DNA from: Heliocidaris erythrogramma
Lineage: Eukaryota > Echinodermata > Echinoidea > Camarodonta > Echinometridae
Assembly: GCA_025617745.1 (NCBI GenBank)
Contig: CM046853.1
Span: 66,639,145 to 66,703,144 of the forward strand
DNA: 64,000 nt
Reading direction: 5' to 3'
Positions 62,066 to 64,000 of the stretch are shown piece by piece (the stretch's first letter is position 1; every line of letters begins with the position of its first letter). Below the pieces are notes generated by a model, which did no database searches, had not been told where the DNA came from, and saw only the letters and a program-made list of their open reading frames with translations. The position numbers and the translations under genes are program-made.

Positions 62066-64000
62066 CTGAAATTTGGGATTGAACAAGAAGTAGGGGAGAG
62101 TGTTGGGTAAGTTGGGACACTTATTGGCCCGGTCTTGATAATGAGTTGCGATTGATCCGATCGATATATCAATCATGTATTTATAATTATAATAACGTTT
62201 GTTATGAAATGATAATTTTGCGATTGATTGAAGGAATTGTATTTGATATGGATCAACTGCATCTCAGTCTTTCTCCAGGGCAGTACTGACATATACTGAT
62301 ACATTGATAAACAAGTAGGTGGAATCCATCCCAGACGGGGTGGGGGAAGGGGGTGAAACGCCCTTGGTAGCCCCGCAGCCGTGGACTAATTGCTAAATTA
62401 TTTCCATTTCATTTTCTGGGCCTTGAAATAGTGTGTGTGTGTGGGGGGGGGGGGGGGGGGGTACGCCGACTTCCTCATGATGGACATGGATACCATTTAT
62501 CCTTTACAATACAAGCTTTTGTTTTCATAGAAAATAGGTCACAGAAATAAACGACAACGAGGAGTAACTTCTCTATACAACAAGGGTCTATAGAAGACAA
62601 AAAATACTTTATTATTATTATTAGTAGTAGTAGTAGTGAATTATAACTGTTCAACCCTTTGTATTTTTTCCTCAAAAATGTACAGGCTCCCTGAGGGGTA
62701 CGGGGAATGTAAGGAGTGATTAATTATAATACAGACATTAAAGAAAATTATTGTTTTAGTAATGAGGGCAGCGCTCGTCTTTCTCGATGGCCCATTTTAT
62801 AATTACGTCACTCTATTTACATGTACATGTACATTTTCCATTATTATTCTGTTTAGAATCTATTTACATTGTATAATGATAATGATTGGGGGGATATTCA
62901 ATATTATTCCGTTGTTTTGTTTTATTCTTATTTTCAGATTTCGTGCTCAGTATGGATCCATTGCATTTCAGGGGACCGTTTCATCAAGCGTTTTGTCAGT
63001 GATTTTTACTGACAACTGTTATAAGCTACTGAAATCCTTGCATCTGATTGGCTGAGAGCAAATTTGTCAGTAAAAATCACTGACAAAATTGATGAAACGC
63101 TCCCCTGATGAAATATAATATTTCATCAACAGTATGATGAATACAATAAAATGTAACTGACGTTGATGTACACAAGTCATGTCAAGCATACATTAAAAAG
63201 AAACAATGACTGACTATCGATTACTAAGAAAATACATAAGATTATAAGAAAGAAAAACAGCGCACACCAGAAATATAGAGAGAGTCTGCAGGCACCTGGC
63301 TGAAAAAAAAAGAAAATAAAAAATTGTAACAAACAACCTCTTTGGCAGCATGTATATTGCTAAATTGTTGTGCTTTTTTCTTTTTGCAATGTAATGTTCA
63401 ACAAAAGTATTCCATTATTTGATTTGATTTGATTATTTCCTTCTGCATTCATATAAGTACAACATTTTTCGGTAACATATAGAAAATAAAATACAAAAGT
63501 ATTTTTTGACAATGAATCATAAATAAACAAGTATATGTAACAATCATTTTTCAAAAAGAAACGCGAAATGATGAATTGTCAAATTATTGTAATTCATCGA
63601 ATATAAAATCATTTGCGGAAGAAGGACTGCCATTGTAAGCAATTTGCTTGAGAATATGGCAGAATATGGCAATGTGATATATTAGTGTAGTGATATATAA
63701 ATTATTTGTGAGATTCATTCAATTACACTAAGAGTATTATTACCCGCCCCTCTTTTCTCATACTATATTTTCTTTAACTTCCCTGTAATTTTATTATGTA
63801 TATAATAAAGTAGGAATTTCTTTTCTTCAGAATATTTGAAGATATATATACAAAGATTAGTATATGGAAATAGCAACTTAAGACCAATTATCACCCTCTA
63901 TAAGATAGGCTTGAATACCATTTGTTTTAAGTAATCAATTTACATTCTTTGAAATTTATTACCCTTAACTTCAAGTAGTTTGGCAAATAATGAACAAAAA
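62066..64000. other. Upstream part of the lectin receptor gene, no further exon recognised
   Basis: No additional CTLD or signal-peptide exon could be identified on the minus strand. Contains a G run (62442-62461), (TTA/GTA)n at 62606-62637, a MITE at 62969-63108, and a gatttgatttgatttgatt run near 63420 that may be a retroposon tail. Confidence 0.5.
62969..63108. mobile_element. 140-bp MITE
   Basis: Termini CAGGGGACCGTTTCATCAAG and its near-inverse (gatgaaacgctcccctg), with the inner pair gtcagtgatttttactgaca / gtcagtaaaaatcactgaca. CAGGGG-type ends resemble the 1562-1698 element. Confidence 0.78.

Overview
The window is eukaryotic, AT-rich and intron-dominated. Two multi-exon genes for membrane receptors are buried in a dense field of transposable elements. 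Vertebrate-type spliced domain exons (nearly all phase 1-1), kilobase introns, many short palindromic MITEs, a PIF/Harbinger transposon, CR1/L2-like LINE tails and about 29 runs of ten or more G or C suggest a marine deuterostome invertebrate. An echinoderm such as a sea urchin is most likely. That assignment is inference from style and gene families; no database search was possible.

Plus strand, 573-49017: the 3' part of one gene, 14 exons, 767 residues in the window, with the 5' end (start codon and signal peptide) outside the window. Spliced order: five thrombospondin type-1 repeats (TSP1), two immunoglobulin-like domains, one transmembrane helix, and a 220-residue Pro/Lys-rich cytoplasmic tail with an octapeptide repeat. 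Three microexons (15, 33 and 15 nt) sit at domain borders. Every exon junction keeps the reading frame.

Minus strand, 62065-51714: the 3' part of a second receptor gene, 10 exons, 526 residues in the window. It encodes three long-form C-type lectin domains (CTLD-A, B, C), a Thr/Ser/Pro stalk in two small exons, a transmembrane helix and a 25-residue tail. Calcium/sugar-site motifs decay along the protein: complete QPD+WND in A, partial in B, lost in C. The two genes are convergent, with stop codons 2.7 kb apart.

Mobile DNA: the first large intron of the plus gene (1412-17160) holds a decayed PIF/Harbinger element (about 10131-16267). Its transposase has an in-frame deletion across the region expected to carry the catalytic Glu. 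Its accessory MADF/Myb-like ORF is cut by two TAG codons. Between them lies a 62-bp tandem array containing a 1.03-kb duplication. The 13.8-kb intron 29588-43370 is a cluster of nested inverted-repeat elements. Several of these are built from dozens of copies of one short oligomer that flips orientation from one end of the element to the other (TTGGTCTAAT, CATTCAAATTCG, ACATTTGTGG, ATCTCATTTTAACG). Similar elements use CCGAAT (55.4-56.5 kb), CGAGTT (29.7-30.9 kb) and GTGCAAA (4.95-5.21 kb). Two further palindromic families carry tRNA-like pol III modules.

No functional tRNA, rRNA, CRISPR or bacterial feature is supported. The exon/intron models are read by eye from splice sites, phase and domain fit; transcripts were not available.
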